Positions 1 to 7,671 of a stretch of DNA of 64,000 nt are shown here, piece after piece. The stretch is from positions 124,001 through 188,000 of the forward strand of contig JBGVNW010000068.1 in NCBI GenBank assembly GCA_045125935.1, written 5' to 3'. Below the pieces are notes generated by a model. It was not told where the DNA came from, did no database searches, and saw only the letters and a list, made by a program, of their open reading frames with translations. The translations under genes were made by a program, and so were the position numbers. The first letter of the stretch is position 1; each line of letters begins with the position of its first letter. The DNA comes from CAG-877 sp045125935. GTDB lineage: Bacteria; Bacillota_I; Bacilli_A; RF39; UBA660.

Positions 1-1
1 C

Positions 2-196
2 ACAGCGTGCGTACAAAATTGTGACTATGTTGTCGTAAATGAAATGGATGGTGTTATTGACATTGAAGCAATACATCACGACGGACATAACTATTACAAA
101 ATTCATAAACTCAACGAGAAAGGTTATGACGCACACTGCGAAGATGAAGATTTGAATAACGAAGAATATTTCGACAAATTCAATTTACAATGGTAA
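2..196 (+). CDS. 3' end of a hypothetical gene cut by the window start
   Basis: An open frame runs from base 2 to a TAA at 194-196, giving 64 residues with no start inside the window. The visible part is acidic and rich in Asp, Glu, His and Asn (HHDGHNYY, CEDEDLNNEEY). I do not recognise a family. It is followed at once by an A-rich palindrome and a terminator, which supports a real gene ending here. Confidence 0.55.
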   Translation, partial: TACVQNCDYVVVNEMDGVIDIEAIHHDGHNYYKIHKLNEKGYDAHCEDEDLNNEEYFDKFNLQW

Positions 197-238
197 ATCG
201 GATAACAAAAAAAAAAAAAATAATTATTTTTTCATAAA

Positions 239-273
239 AAACCTCCAATTTATTTGGGGGTTTGTTATTTTTA
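239..273 (+). terminator. Rho-independent terminator
   Basis: AACCTCCAA pairs with TTGGGGGTT around a short AT loop and is followed by a T-rich run. A near copy lies at 5959-5992. Confidence 0.7.
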
Positions 274-297
274 TATTAAAACTAAATATTGAAATAT

Positions 298-780
298 ATG
301 GACAGCATAGAACAATTATGTAAAAACTTCCGAGAGAAATTGGATAATTTTATTAAATCCGATAGTCAGATTACTGTAGTCGATTTGGCAGAATTCGATA
401 AAGCATCTGATGTATTTGAATTATATTTTAGAACCGTAACTTACAAAGGTCAATACTTCACTATCGAATGGTGGGCAACAGAAACGGGAATGGAATGGCA
501 CTTGCTCTGCGAAGGCGTAACTTCCGAAGACACCGACGCAATCTTTGATGAAAGCATATATATAATCACTGCCCAAGCAATAAACTCCGAAACCGAAATT
601 GACGAGAATATATTCCAAGCAATAACTGGCATTAGATCATGTTGCCTCGCAAGCAATATGACATCACTTAATAATATCACGAAACATTTGGCTAATGCTA
701 TCGATAATATGAGTGGGCAATCTAATGTTAATAAGTTTATGCTATCGCAACTATTACGACATTATAAATTGATAAATTAA
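298..780 (+). CDS. hypothetical acidic protein
   Basis: This encodes about 160 residues starting MDSIEQLCKNF. I prefer the ATG at 298; an in-frame TTG at 289 would add three residues. The protein is soluble and acidic, with an aromatic-rich core (YKGQYFTIEWW) and a C-terminal helical part. No signal peptide or membrane segment is seen. It ends 24 bases before the FNT-like gene and may share its transcript. I do not recognise a family. Confidence 0.7.
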   Translation: MDSIEQLCKNFREKLDNFIKSDSQITVVDLAEFDKASDVFELYFRTVTYKGQYFTIEWWATETGMEWHLLCEGVTSEDTDAIFDESIYIITAQAINSETEIDENIFQAITGIRSCCLASNMTSLNNITKHLANAIDNMSGQSNVNKFMLSQLLRHYKLIN

Positions 781-804
781 AATAATAATTTTTTTTTTGA
801 AAAA

Positions 805-1422
805 ATGATGAAAACTTTACGCTCTGCAATATTTGCGGGTATATATATCGGAACGGCAGGTTTTGGATACCTGACAGCAGGCATCCAATCTCAATATGGA
901 TCACTTTTTGGATCCATTCTATTCGCGTTAGGTTTGCTGGCGATCGTTGGATACAAACTGAAACTATTCACTGGCACTGCTGGGTTCATTAAAAGAGATG
1001 AGGTGGGAACACTGGCAATAATTTTGATCGGTAATATAATTGGGTGTTTCTTGATGGGACTCATTACACGAGTATCTCCTATGGGCGATGCTATCCAAGT
1101 CGCTGCCACTAATATCCTAAATACTCGAATATCGACTGGAGTGTTTGGATGTGGAATTCTTGCGATCGGATGTGGAATTCTGATGACGACCGCCGTTACA
1201 TTCGCAAGACAAAAAAACTTCATTCCTCTTTTGCTATCCGTGCCTCTTTTTATAGTTTGCGGGTTCCCACACTGCGTAGCTGATGCTTTCTATTATTTGA
1301 CAATTCCTAATTCTTGGACAGTTGAACTAATCGGCATCTATCTATCAACAGTATTGGGGAATGCTATCGGATGCAACTTGTATAGAATCATCCTTACGAA
1401 AGAACAATATGATAATCGATAG
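805..1422 (+). CDS. short formate/nitrite transporter (FNT) family channel
   Basis: This 205-residue protein has about six hydrophobic segments and no signal peptide. It reads as a compact member of the FNT family, pentameric channels for formate, nitrite or hydrosulfide. Family landmarks seen are a glycine-rich first helix (FAGIYIGTAGFGYL), an LFTG motif after helix 2 near residue 55, and GFPHCVAD near residue 153. The last matches the GF.H..A(N/D) block with the pore histidine of FocA. Classical members have about 270 residues, so this is a short form; the usual Asn-Trp block is replaced by GCGILMTTAV. ATG codons at 805 and 808 are both possible starts. A terminator follows. A channel for a fermentation product would act in the host inner membrane; the substrate cannot be read. 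Confidence 0.72.
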   Translation: MMKTLRSAIFAGIYIGTAGFGYLTAGIQSQYGSLFGSILFALGLLAIVGYKLKLFTGTAGFIKRDEVGTLAIILIGNIIGCFLMGLITRVSPMGDAIQVAATNILNTRISTGVFGCGILAIGCGILMTTAVTFARQKNFIPLLLSVPLFIVCGFPHCVADAFYYLTIPNSWTVELIGIYLSTVLGNAIGCNLYRIILTKEQYDNR

Positions 1423-1454
1423 CAAAATCTAAAAAATAATTATTATTTCGCAAA

Positions 1455-1487
1455 AAACCACCAAAAAATTTGGTGGTTTCGTTTTTT
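1455..1487 (+). terminator. Rho-independent terminator of the FNT gene
   Basis: AAACCACCAAA and TTTGGTGGTTT form an 11-bp stem, followed by CGTTTTTT. It lies 32 bases after the FNT stop and directly before a promoter. Confidence 0.75.
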
Positions 1488-1492
1488 ATTAC

Positions 1493-1500
1493 TATCTTTG
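1493..1500 (+). promoter_or_regulatory. Bacteroidetes-type promoter -7 box TATCTTTG
   Basis: TATCTTTG matches the TAnnTTTG box of Bacteroidetes housekeeping promoters, 34 bases before the ATG at 1535. The upstream GGTGGTTTC plus T-run is repeated before the box at 2435. Confidence 0.6.
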
Positions 1501-1534
1501 TAGTGGAAATAAAAACAACTAAAACATTACAATT

Positions 1535-1822
1535 ATGAAAGTTTATATCATCCGTTGCGATTGGTATGTATGTGGAGACAGTGGTCACGATAACATCGCA
1601 GTGTATAACAATAAACCAAGTGCTATCAAAGCATTGAAAAATTTTGTCGAAAACGAAAAAACAACAACTCTTGCAAATTTCTTTAATGATAAAGGGTTAA
1701 TAGACATTCATAATGTAGATGACCTTGAAGTAAGAGATGACTATTTCTTATTTACAACTAAATGTGGTGAATATAATATTGAAGTGTCTATTGATATTTT
1801 CGATATGTTAATAACCCATTAG
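1535..1822 (+). CDS. hypothetical small protein
   Basis: This encodes 95 residues starting MKVYIIRCDWYVCGDSGHD. The beginning, with its short strand, NKPSAIKAL helix and acidic middle, resembles the start of the 122-residue protein at 9495 (KLYLVWQSTGSYD, then IFDNEADALELK). I infer a shared small alpha/beta fold common among phage accessory proteins; the function is unknown. It has its own promoter at 1493 and stands alone. Confidence 0.7.
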   Translation: MKVYIIRCDWYVCGDSGHDNIAVYNNKPSAIKALKNFVENEKTTTLANFFNDKGLIDIHNVDDLEVRDDYFLFTTKCGEYNIEVSIDIFDMLITH

Positions 1823-1901
1823 AGTTTGCTGTCAACCATAAATATTATATATAAAGATATTATCATTAGACAATATCTGATATAAAAAAATAATTATTTT
1901 T

Positions 1902-2237
1902 ATGATTAAAACATTTGAACAATTTAACCAAAAGCAGATGTACACTCCAGAAGAGTATAAAGTCGTATATGACATCGTATCCGAATATTATGACGGAGAT
2001 GATATTGAAGAGTTTATCTACTCGGATGACATTGAAGCAAAGGAAGAGTTTATCGAAGAAAACGAAATCGAAACACTTCGTGTCTGCAATTATTGTGGAA
2101 AGTTCATGAACGAAGGCTATATCTATCGAGACTATGAAACTTTCTGCTCTGACGAATGCTTCATAAATGCTCATGGAAAGGCAATCTTTAATAACGCAGA
2201 TGAAGATGAACTTTATTGGACAGCTTGGGAAGGTTAA
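1902..2237 (+). CDS. small zinc-finger protein
   Basis: This 111-residue acidic protein has a four-cysteine site, CNYCGKF...FCSDEC, at about residues 62-87. The spacing suggests a treble-clef or MYM-like zinc finger. The start MIKTFEQF resembles the leader seen on several other proteins here and the T4 capsid-targeting leader, but no clear (L/I)xE cleavage site follows. The ATG at 1902 comes directly after an A-rich palindrome. A strong terminator follows. Function unknown. Confidence 0.72.
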   Translation: MIKTFEQFNQKQMYTPEEYKVVYDIVSEYYDGDDIEEFIYSDDIEAKEEFIEENEIETLRVCNYCGKFMNEGYIYRDYETFCSDECFINAHGKAIFNNADEDELYWTAWEG

Positions 2238-2285
2238 CATGTCAATTTTATAATATCTCACCAAACAGGTGTTGACAGAATTACA

Positions 2286-2318
2286 GGGACGATACTAAAT
2301 ATCGTCCCTTGCTTTTTT
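2286..2318 (+). terminator. Rho-independent terminator
   Basis: GGGACGATA and TATCGTCCC form a perfect 9-bp stem with loop CTAAA, followed by TTGCTTTTTT. Confidence 0.85.
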
Positions 2319-2434
2319 ATCCTGCTATCAACTCTCACGAGTCGGAGAATTTCTTTTGATAGCATTTCCTAAAAAATAATTATTATTTTTATCATTTTCT
2401 ATCAAAAATATTTGGTGGTTTCATTTTTTATTGC

Positions 2435-2442
2435 TATCTTTG
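2435..2442 (+). promoter_or_regulatory. Bacteroidetes-type promoter -7 box TATCTTTG
   Basis: The same box and upstream TTTGGTGGTTTC context as at 1493, 36 bases before the ATG at 2479. Confidence 0.55.
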
Positions 2443-2478
2443 TAATAAGAAAAGAAACCAACTAAATTATTTAATAAT

Positions 2479-2655
2479 ATGGATTTAGATAAACTACAAC
2501 AACATAGCAATTTTGTATTTGCATTGTCGATATTTTTTATATTCGTAACAGCAGCCGTTCCAAATATATCAAAAATGATCGCTTTGTTTGTTTTTATGCC
2601 AAGCGGTATTTTGTGTATGATAATAGAACTATATAAAATTTTTTCAAATAAATAG
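2479..2655 (+). CDS. small membrane protein
   Basis: A 58-residue frame starts MDLDKLQQHSNF and ends in TAG. Two hydrophobic segments (about residues 13-28 and 33-50) and a Lys-containing tail suggest a two-pass inner-membrane protein. It has a promoter box 36 bases upstream and is followed after 23 bases by another small membrane protein, probably in one unit. Family unknown. Confidence 0.6.
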   Translation: MDLDKLQQHSNFVFALSIFFIFVTAAVPNISKMIALFVFMPSGILCMIIELYKIFSNK

Positions 2656-2678
2656 TAACCACATAAACAACAACCATT

Positions 2679-2876
2679 ATGAAAACTATATCTACTATAA
2701 CCATCATCGCAGTTACAATCTTCTGCTCCGTATGTGCTACATATGCTTATATCAATAATATGTGGTATTCACTCTTCACTACCATCTGTGGTTATTTGGT
2801 AATGCTCATATTGTGCCATCTATTTTTTGACACATATATAGATGAAGAAGATGACGAAGAAGATTATTTCAGTTGA
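2679..2876 (+). CDS. small two-pass membrane protein with acidic tail
   Basis: This encodes 65 residues with two hydrophobic segments (about 5-24 and 29-50) and an acidic C-terminus (DEEDDEEDYFS). The first segment could also be read as an uncleaved signal anchor. It is paired with the gene at 2479. Host-membrane location is inferred; the role is unknown. Confidence 0.62.
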   Translation: MKTISTITIIAVTIFCSVCATYAYINNMWYSLFTTICGYLVMLILCHLFFDTYIDEEDDEEDYFS

Positions 2877-2915
2877 TTTCATTTTTGCTTTATAGAATTA
2901 AATATTTTGATTTCT

Positions 2916-2953
2916 AATCCACTCCCTTGAGATAAGGTGGTGGATTCTTTTTT
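2916..2953 (+). terminator. Rho-independent terminator
   Basis: AATCCAC...GTGGATT stem with inner CCTT/AAGG pairing, followed by CTTTTTTAT, after the membrane-protein gene. Confidence 0.7.
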
Positions 2954-3243
2954 ATCCAACTGCCAGCGATCAACAAACCTTTAAATTTCATCTCATTTCA
3001 GAATTGCCTAAAATAATAATAATTTTTTTATAAAAAGGTACCTTTTTTTGATTTGCTGACAGAACATCATCTCATTTCAGACCAGCACGATGAGGTAGGA
3101 CTAACCAAACCTTAATGTCTCGTCAGCTCGAGTCCCTTCGCTCTCCGCATCCTTCACCTGCCGAACTACGCCGAACCGCATCCTTCACTAACCTGCCTGT
3201 TGATAGCAGGAACTCTTCCCTTCATTTAAAACAGGATTAATAT

Positions 3244-3291
3244 CAGATCATGTCTTCATGTCCCAACTGCTTTTCAGATCATGTCTTCATG
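3244..3291. repeat. 17-bp direct repeat, two copies
   Basis: CAGATCATGTCTTCATG occurs at 3244-3260 and again at 3275-3291, a 31-bp period, inside the non-coding region. Confidence 0.8.
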
Positions 3292-3485
3292 ACTCCGATA
3301 GCAACATCAACTCATTTAACCAAATGACAAATAAAAAATAATTATTATTTCTAAACCCAATAACAAACTATCAAGTATCTCGTGGTAACTGCTGTCCAAC
3401 TTTGCTATCGATGTCAATTCTGGCATCTGGTCATATCCAACTGGCATCTGGACACATCTCATCCATCTCCCAGTCCCAGTATCCA

Positions 3486-3567
3486 ATCCGACTTTTAGAA
3501 CAACGATTTTAATTTTTCCCTATAGGATTTTTCTGCTTACAAATATAAAATCCGACTTTTAGAACAA
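3486..3567. repeat. 18-bp direct repeat, two copies
   Basis: ATCCGACTTTTAGAACAA occurs at about 3486-3503 and 3550-3567, 64 bp apart, in the same non-coding region. Confidence 0.8.
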
Positions 3568-4100
3568 TGCTTTCGATTTCTTTTGATTTCATATTACAAA
3601 AAAAAAATTATTATTTTAAAAAACTAATCCGAAAACTTCACACCCATCAATGTGCTGCCGCTGCTACTGCCCTGAACCCACCCGCCGAACCCTGACTCAC
3701 CAACCTGAACCCTGATAGCAGCATCACCACCAGGTCAAATCGACACCTGCATACCTGCTGCCAACCAAGAATGTGCCCGATCACTTCCTGCCATACCAGA
3801 AACTATATATCAGAATATACCGAATACACATTCCCGCCAGATTCAAAACAGTAAAATCACCATTTCCTATACCCAATTATCCCGATCGCTTCATTTATAC
3901 TGTATTATATATATCAAAAAACATCAAATTTCATAAAAATCAATATATACACTAAAATACTAATATTACAATTTTTGACTATTTTGGCATTTGCTGTCAA
4001 AAACCATATTATAGGAAAAAACATATATTTGAAAAAAAGAGCATTTTTTAAAAAAATAATTATTATTTAAAAATCACAAAATTCACCATATTGACATTTT

Positions 4101-4146
4101 TGACGAAAATCACAAAAATGACGAAAATCATAAAATGAAGGAAATT
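4101..4146. repeat. 17-18-bp tandem repeat upstream of the 25-bp array
   Basis: Units start at 4101 and 4119 with TGACGAAAATCA; a decayed third unit starts near 4136 with TGAAGGAAATTACA. Confidence 0.6.
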
Positions 4147-4195
4147 ACATTATATCGCATTTTTGGCTATTTTGGCGATCGCTGTCAAAAATGGT

Positions 4196-4345
4196 GGTCC
4201 TGAAAAAACACCTATTTTTCAGGACCCCGAAAATGGTCATTTTTAAGGACCCCGAAAAACTCGGTTTTTCAGGACCACCAAAAATAGCGTTTTTTAGGAC
4301 CACCAAAAATGCCGATTTTTAGGACCTGTAAAATAACCTGTTTTT
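4196..4345. repeat. six-copy 25-bp tandem array (iteron-like)
   Basis: Units begin at 4196, 4221, 4246, 4271, 4296 and 4321, an exact 25-base period. Five begin AGGACC and the first begins GGTCCT. Each unit has an A-run in its first half and ends in a T-run, so neighbouring units can fold as CCNAAAAA/TTTTTNGG hairpins. The first unit plus the start of the second form a perfect 12-bp inverted repeat, GGTCCTGAAAAA with TTTTTCAGGACC. No unique spacers are present, so it is not a CRISPR array. Confidence 0.85.
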
Positions 4346-4695
4346 GACACCGAAGACGCTAGTTTTTTAATATTTTATATAAAATTAACTATTATTTATT
4401 AGAATATTTCTTACACATTTATTATATATTTTCTTATAAATTTAACTATTTTTTATTTGATATTTATCTATTATAACTAATTGATTTTCAGATAGTTATA
4501 TACATAAAAATAATGCTATTTTATACAAATATAATCCGCTGATAATCAACTAATTACAAATGTATATGTGGATGTCATAATTTTAAACTTGACAGCAAAC
4601 ACCAAATAACACCAAATATCACCAATTGACCTGACAGCAAGCACTAATATTCATATAAACTGGTATTAAAAAAACTATATATAATGATATAATCG

Positions 4696-4703
4696 CATAA
4701 ATA
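4696..4703 (+). promoter_or_regulatory. CATAAATA late-type promoter motif
   Basis: CATAAATA lies 22 bases before the ATG at 4726, the same arrangement as before many virion genes. Confidence 0.55.
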
Positions 4704-4725
4704 TTTTATATACATATATAATAGT

Positions 4726-5949
4726 ATGATTAAAACATTTAAAGAATTTAGTAATGAGATTTTATATGAAGCATATATACCCAAGAAACAAAAAGTAATA
4801 AAGAATTTAACAATATATTCTAAAGCAGATGATATAGATGATATTGGTTTTTGTAAAACTTGGGATGATGTATTGAAATTGTTTAGTAATCCTAAATATA
4901 ATGTTAAATGTGCATCTCCATATAAACAAGTTGAACGTGGATTCTATGGAAGAGAAAATGAAAAAACATATTGGAATAAATATGATAACACACTTTTACA
5001 GATATTAAAACAACTTGATAATATTTTGTATATCGGGATATATGATGGTATTATATATATCACGTATAATAAAAAGTATAATAAAAAAGAAAGTGTAAAA
5101 TTGTATATACTAAGTGATCTTGGAAAAAAGGCAAAAGGTTCAACAGACTTATCAAAATCACAATATCATATAAAAATTAGAATGGATTTGTTGGATTGGT
5201 ATAATGATCCTACAAACTTTGATGACACTAAAGATAGCAAAAATGATAATGTAATTAAAGATTTAATATTATATGACGACTATCCAACAAGTGATAACAA
5301 ACCAAACAGAACTTGGGAAGAGACAATTCAAATTTTAAGTAATCCTAAATATAATGTTAAATGTGCAGTACTTTATTTAAATAAAAATAGTTATGGTAAA
5401 TATAAATATATATATGATGATAAAGAATATAGATATAATAACGACGATTTTATAAAGAGTGAAAGCATTGTAGAAGAAATAGAGAGAATTCAAAGTTTTA
5501 ATAACGGTTCTTATAAATCTAAATATAAAAAAATTTATATCCGTGATGGTGCTATTATATATACTGCACAGATTAAAGGTAATAGAGAATATAAATGTTT
5601 AATAGTCCCTCTAAATGAGCAAGGTAGAAATACAATGTCTTGGAAAAATGAAGATTTAATGGATTCAAAATATCGTTTAATGATTGAACAAGATATTTTT
5701 GATGATAGTGATACCATAACTAATAAATATATCAAAAAAATCAAGTCTACATCATCTAAAGAGGATATCGACAGCATTCTTAACAATGCTTTCAAAGCAA
5801 CCAATCGTGATCAATATTCGGTTATATATGGATATTCACTTTGTCGAGAAATCGAATTGGGGATATGGGAACCGACAGATATTAAAGGTGAAGAAATTAT
5901 CAAGTCTTTTGGTGAGAGATTTGGATTTGATTACTTTAAAGAAGAATAA
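4726..5949 (+). CDS. hypothetical protein with capsid-targeting-like leader and internal duplication
   Basis: This 407-residue protein is rich in Lys, Asn, Tyr and Asp. The N-terminus MIKTFKEFSNEILYEA resembles the T4 internal-protein leader MKTYQEFIAEA, with a possible gp21-type cleavage after LYE (residue 15). Two related segments follow, near residues 45-150 and 198-330. Both contain SNPKYNVKCA, preceded by TW(D/E)(D/E)..., and later an IYDG/IRDG strand with IIY. The C-terminus (about 345-407) is a separate helical part. The late-type motif at 4696 and a terminator at 5959 frame it as a one-gene late unit. I infer a possible internal virion protein; the molecular function is unknown. Confidence 0.7.
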   Translation: MIKTFKEFSNEILYEAYIPKKQKVIKNLTIYSKADDIDDIGFCKTWDDVLKLFSNPKYNVKCASPYKQVERGFYGRENEKTYWNKYDNTLLQILKQLDNILYIGIYDGIIYITYNKKYNKKESVKLYILSDLGKKAKGSTDLSKSQYHIKIRMDLLDWYNDPTNFDDTKDSKNDNVIKDLILYDDYPTSDNKPNRTWEETIQILSNPKYNVKCAVLYLNKNSYGKYKYIYDDKEYRYNNDDFIKSESIVEEIERIQSFNNGSYKSKYKKIYIRDGAIIYTAQIKGNREYKCLIVPLNEQGRNTMSWKNEDLMDSKYRLMIEQDIFDDSDTITNKYIKKIKSTSSKEDIDSILNNAFKATNRDQYSVIYGYSLCREIELGIWEPTDIKGEEIIKSFGERFGFDYFKEE

Positions 5950-5958
5950 ATATTATAT

Positions 5959-5992
5959 AACCTTCAAATTTATTTGGGGGTTTTATTTTTTA
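5959..5992 (+). terminator. Rho-independent terminator
   Basis: AACCTTCAAA pairs with TTTGGGGGTT (GU allowed) and is followed by a T-run; a close relative of the terminator at 239-273. Confidence 0.7.
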
Positions 5993-6077
5993 ATACTGAC
6001 AGCGATTTATAGATAATTGCTATCGGTATTTTTTATATATTTCTTTTGATTTCTTTGGATTTCATAATTATATATAA

Positions 6078-6119
6078 TAAAAAAAAGAGGTTATTATATT
6101 TTATTATAATTACCTCTTA
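6078..6119 (-). terminator. Rho-independent terminator for the minus-strand gene at 6145
   Basis: AAGAGGTAATTA and TAATAACCTCTT stem, read on the minus strand, followed by a run of eight or more T. Confidence 0.75.
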
Positions 6120-6144
6120 TAGATTTTATTTTTATATTACTATA

Positions 6145-6555
6145 TTATTCTTCTTCGTCTTCTTCGTAATCGCAAGAATTGAGAGATTCGTTAATATATG
6201 TATACATTTCGAAATTCAAAATATTATTAGCAGAAGAATTGCTTTCAAACATTCTTGAATGTTCATCAATTACTCCCAAAAATCTTTCTTCAGCAAAACA
6301 TCTGAATTGAACTTTTTCCATATCGAAATAAGTAATAAGACCAGGTTTATCTGAACTTTTTCCTTTTATAGTAGATGAAGTAGTTGCACCAATTTTATCC
6401 GCGATGATTTTAGGATTTCGTGTACCGTATGCAGTTCTTATAGAACCGTCTTTTTTCTTGAAAAGAAATTCTACTACATCTGTTCTCAACATATTTATAA
6501 ATGTTGACATGTCAACCATTTTGGCATCTTTTTCCATTTTCATATTTTTATTCAT
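6145..6555 (-). CDS. DUF2693-like SH3 beta-barrel protein
   Basis: About 136 residues from the start MNKNMKMEKD; ATG codons at 6543 or 6537 are alternatives and fit the promoter spacing better. The core EFLFKKKDGSIRTAYGTRNP..., then TYFDMEKVQFRCFAEERFLGV, matches small SH3-barrel proteins (DUF2693) common in Bacteroidetes and their phages: a KKDG.(I/V)R.A.GTRN strand pair and a YFD.EK...R.F motif. The C-terminus is acidic (CDYEEDEEE). It is a lone minus-strand gene with its own motif (6564) and terminator. Function unknown; such barrels often bind nucleic acid or protein. Confidence 0.68.
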   Translation of the reverse strand: MNKNMKMEKDAKMVDMSTFINMLRTDVVEFLFKKKDGSIRTAYGTRNPKIIADKIGATTSSTIKGKSSDKPGLITYFDMEKVQFRCFAEERFLGVIDEHSRMFESNSSANNILNFEMYTYINESLNSCDYEEDEEE

Positions 6556-6563
6556 ATATAAAT

Positions 6564-6571
6564 TATTTATG
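6564..6571 (-). promoter_or_regulatory. CATAAATA late-type motif, minus strand
   Basis: Minus-strand TTACATAAATAA lies 8 to 27 bases before the possible start codons of the gene at 6145. A TTGTTATATTT host-like box overlaps just upstream. Confidence 0.45.
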
Positions 6572-6718
6572 TAAATATAACAAAAAAAAATATTAAAACT
6601 CGATAGCAAATAAAAAATCAATATATAACATATATATAAACTATAAAGTGAAATTATATTTATTGCTATCAGTATAAAAAAATCTTTGGATTTCTTTGGA
6701 TTTCATAATAGATTTTGT

Positions 6719-6726
6719 TATATTTG
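6719..6726 (+). promoter_or_regulatory. Bacteroidetes-type promoter box TATATTTG
   Basis: TTTTGTTATATTTGTAAT lies 61 bases before the ATG at 6788. Its position rules out a start at 6686 and decides the start of the PRTase gene. Confidence 0.65.
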
Positions 6727-6787
6727 TAATGTAAAAAACTATATAACGGAATTATCTACTTTAAACTTGTTTTTAAAATATGATTAT

Positions 6788-7621
6788 ATGAAGTATCATA
6801 ATATAAAAAGTTATGAAGAATTTTTTATGGTTGACACAAACGAACCATTATATATCGTCGAAGGAATAAATATAAATTCTAATGACAAAACGATATCTTT
6901 GACAGATGAACACGATAAGGGAGTCGACTTTTCTTTGGTTAACAATCCTGTATATGACAAATACAAGGACTTCGACGTGATTTCAATATTCAAAAGGAGC
7001 AAACTTGTCGATGATACAAACACAGAGAGAGACGGAAATCCTTTCATATATGCATTGAAAGAAAAAAAGGGTTGGACATTCGACATAACAAACGATGAAA
7101 TATTCAGGTATATCAAAAGGTTTCTGGAAATCTGCAAGAAGATAAATAATACATATGACACCATTGTGATTACACCATCATCAACAAATATCAATGAACG
7201 TTTTATGAAAGTAATCTCAAAACAGGTACAAGCAGAGAATATCGTCAGAGAGTTTCTCGTCAAAATTAAAAAAGAAGAAATAATAGACGATAATTTGATA
7301 GACAAGGAACAGATCACAAAGGATTATCCAAATAATTACAACGAAGTCATAACCAAAATAAGTAGGTCATTTAGACGGATGGAAGGTGCAGACTTTGAAG
7401 CAAAACATATGGATAAGAAATACCTAAAATATGTCAAATATATAGGAATTAATAATGATTTGAATATAAGACCTATGATTGATGGTAAAGATATACTTGT
7501 ACTAGACGACACAATTTCTTCTGGAACAACAGTGAGTCAATGTATAGATGGTATTACAAGCAATTTTACGCCGAAGTCTATTACAATTGTTACACTATTG
7601 TCAAAATTAAAAGAGAATTGA
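6788..7621 (+). CDS. phosphoribosyltransferase-domain protein, copy 1
   Basis: 277 residues from the ATG at 6788, chosen because the promoter lies just upstream. Near residues 233-248 is the PRPP-binding signature of type I phosphoribosyltransferases, GKDILVLDDTISSGTT, followed by a helix and the strand SITIVTLLSK. The N-terminal half has DGNPFIYALKEKKGW, shared with the paralogue at 11221. The leader IKSYEEFF followed by LYIVE-G resembles a T4-type capsid-targeting sequence with an (L/I)xE site. The catalytic motif looks intact, but the acceptor base or nucleotide cannot be told. The next gene, a helicase, starts 50 bases on. Confidence 0.72.
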   Translation: MKYHNIKSYEEFFMVDTNEPLYIVEGININSNDKTISLTDEHDKGVDFSLVNNPVYDKYKDFDVISIFKRSKLVDDTNTERDGNPFIYALKEKKGWTFDITNDEIFRYIKRFLEICKKINNTYDTIVITPSSTNINERFMKVISKQVQAENIVREFLVKIKKEEIIDDNLIDKEQITKDYPNNYNEVITKISRSFRRMEGADFEAKHMDKKYLKYVKYIGINNDLNIRPMIDGKDILVLDDTISSGTTVSQCIDGITSNFTPKSITIVTLLSKLKEN

Positions 7622-7671
7622 ACATAATTTTCAAAAAAACTCGAAGTACAGATTAACAAGACTAAAAAACA

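Larger units (their letters stand above)
2954..4695. other. 1.7-kb non-coding, repeat-rich region (candidate origin or structured-RNA locus)
   Basis: I see no convincing gene in this stretch. About 2954-3780 is unusually rich in C relative to the neighbours and carries several short direct repeats. About 3960-4350 has A- and T-tracts, repeated ATTTTTGRCTATTTTGGC blocks (near 3973 and 4160), an 18/17-bp tandem repeat and a 25-bp repeat array. About 4350-4700 is extremely AT-rich. The six-base GAYAGC motif, in either orientation, occurs at least eight times. Length, lack of genes, iteron-like repeats and an adjacent AT-rich segment fit a replication origin, but packaging or RNA functions are not excluded. 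Confidence 0.5.

Noticed and set aside
3773..3955. 60-codon open frame in the non-coding region
   Set aside because: Composition looks random (many Ile/Tyr/Pro, no homology), no promoter or terminator, and it lies in the repeat-rich region; left out as chance.
4196..4345. CRISPR-like array
   Set aside because: Units are 25 bp head-to-tail with no unique spacers and no cas genes, so tandem repeats, not CRISPR.
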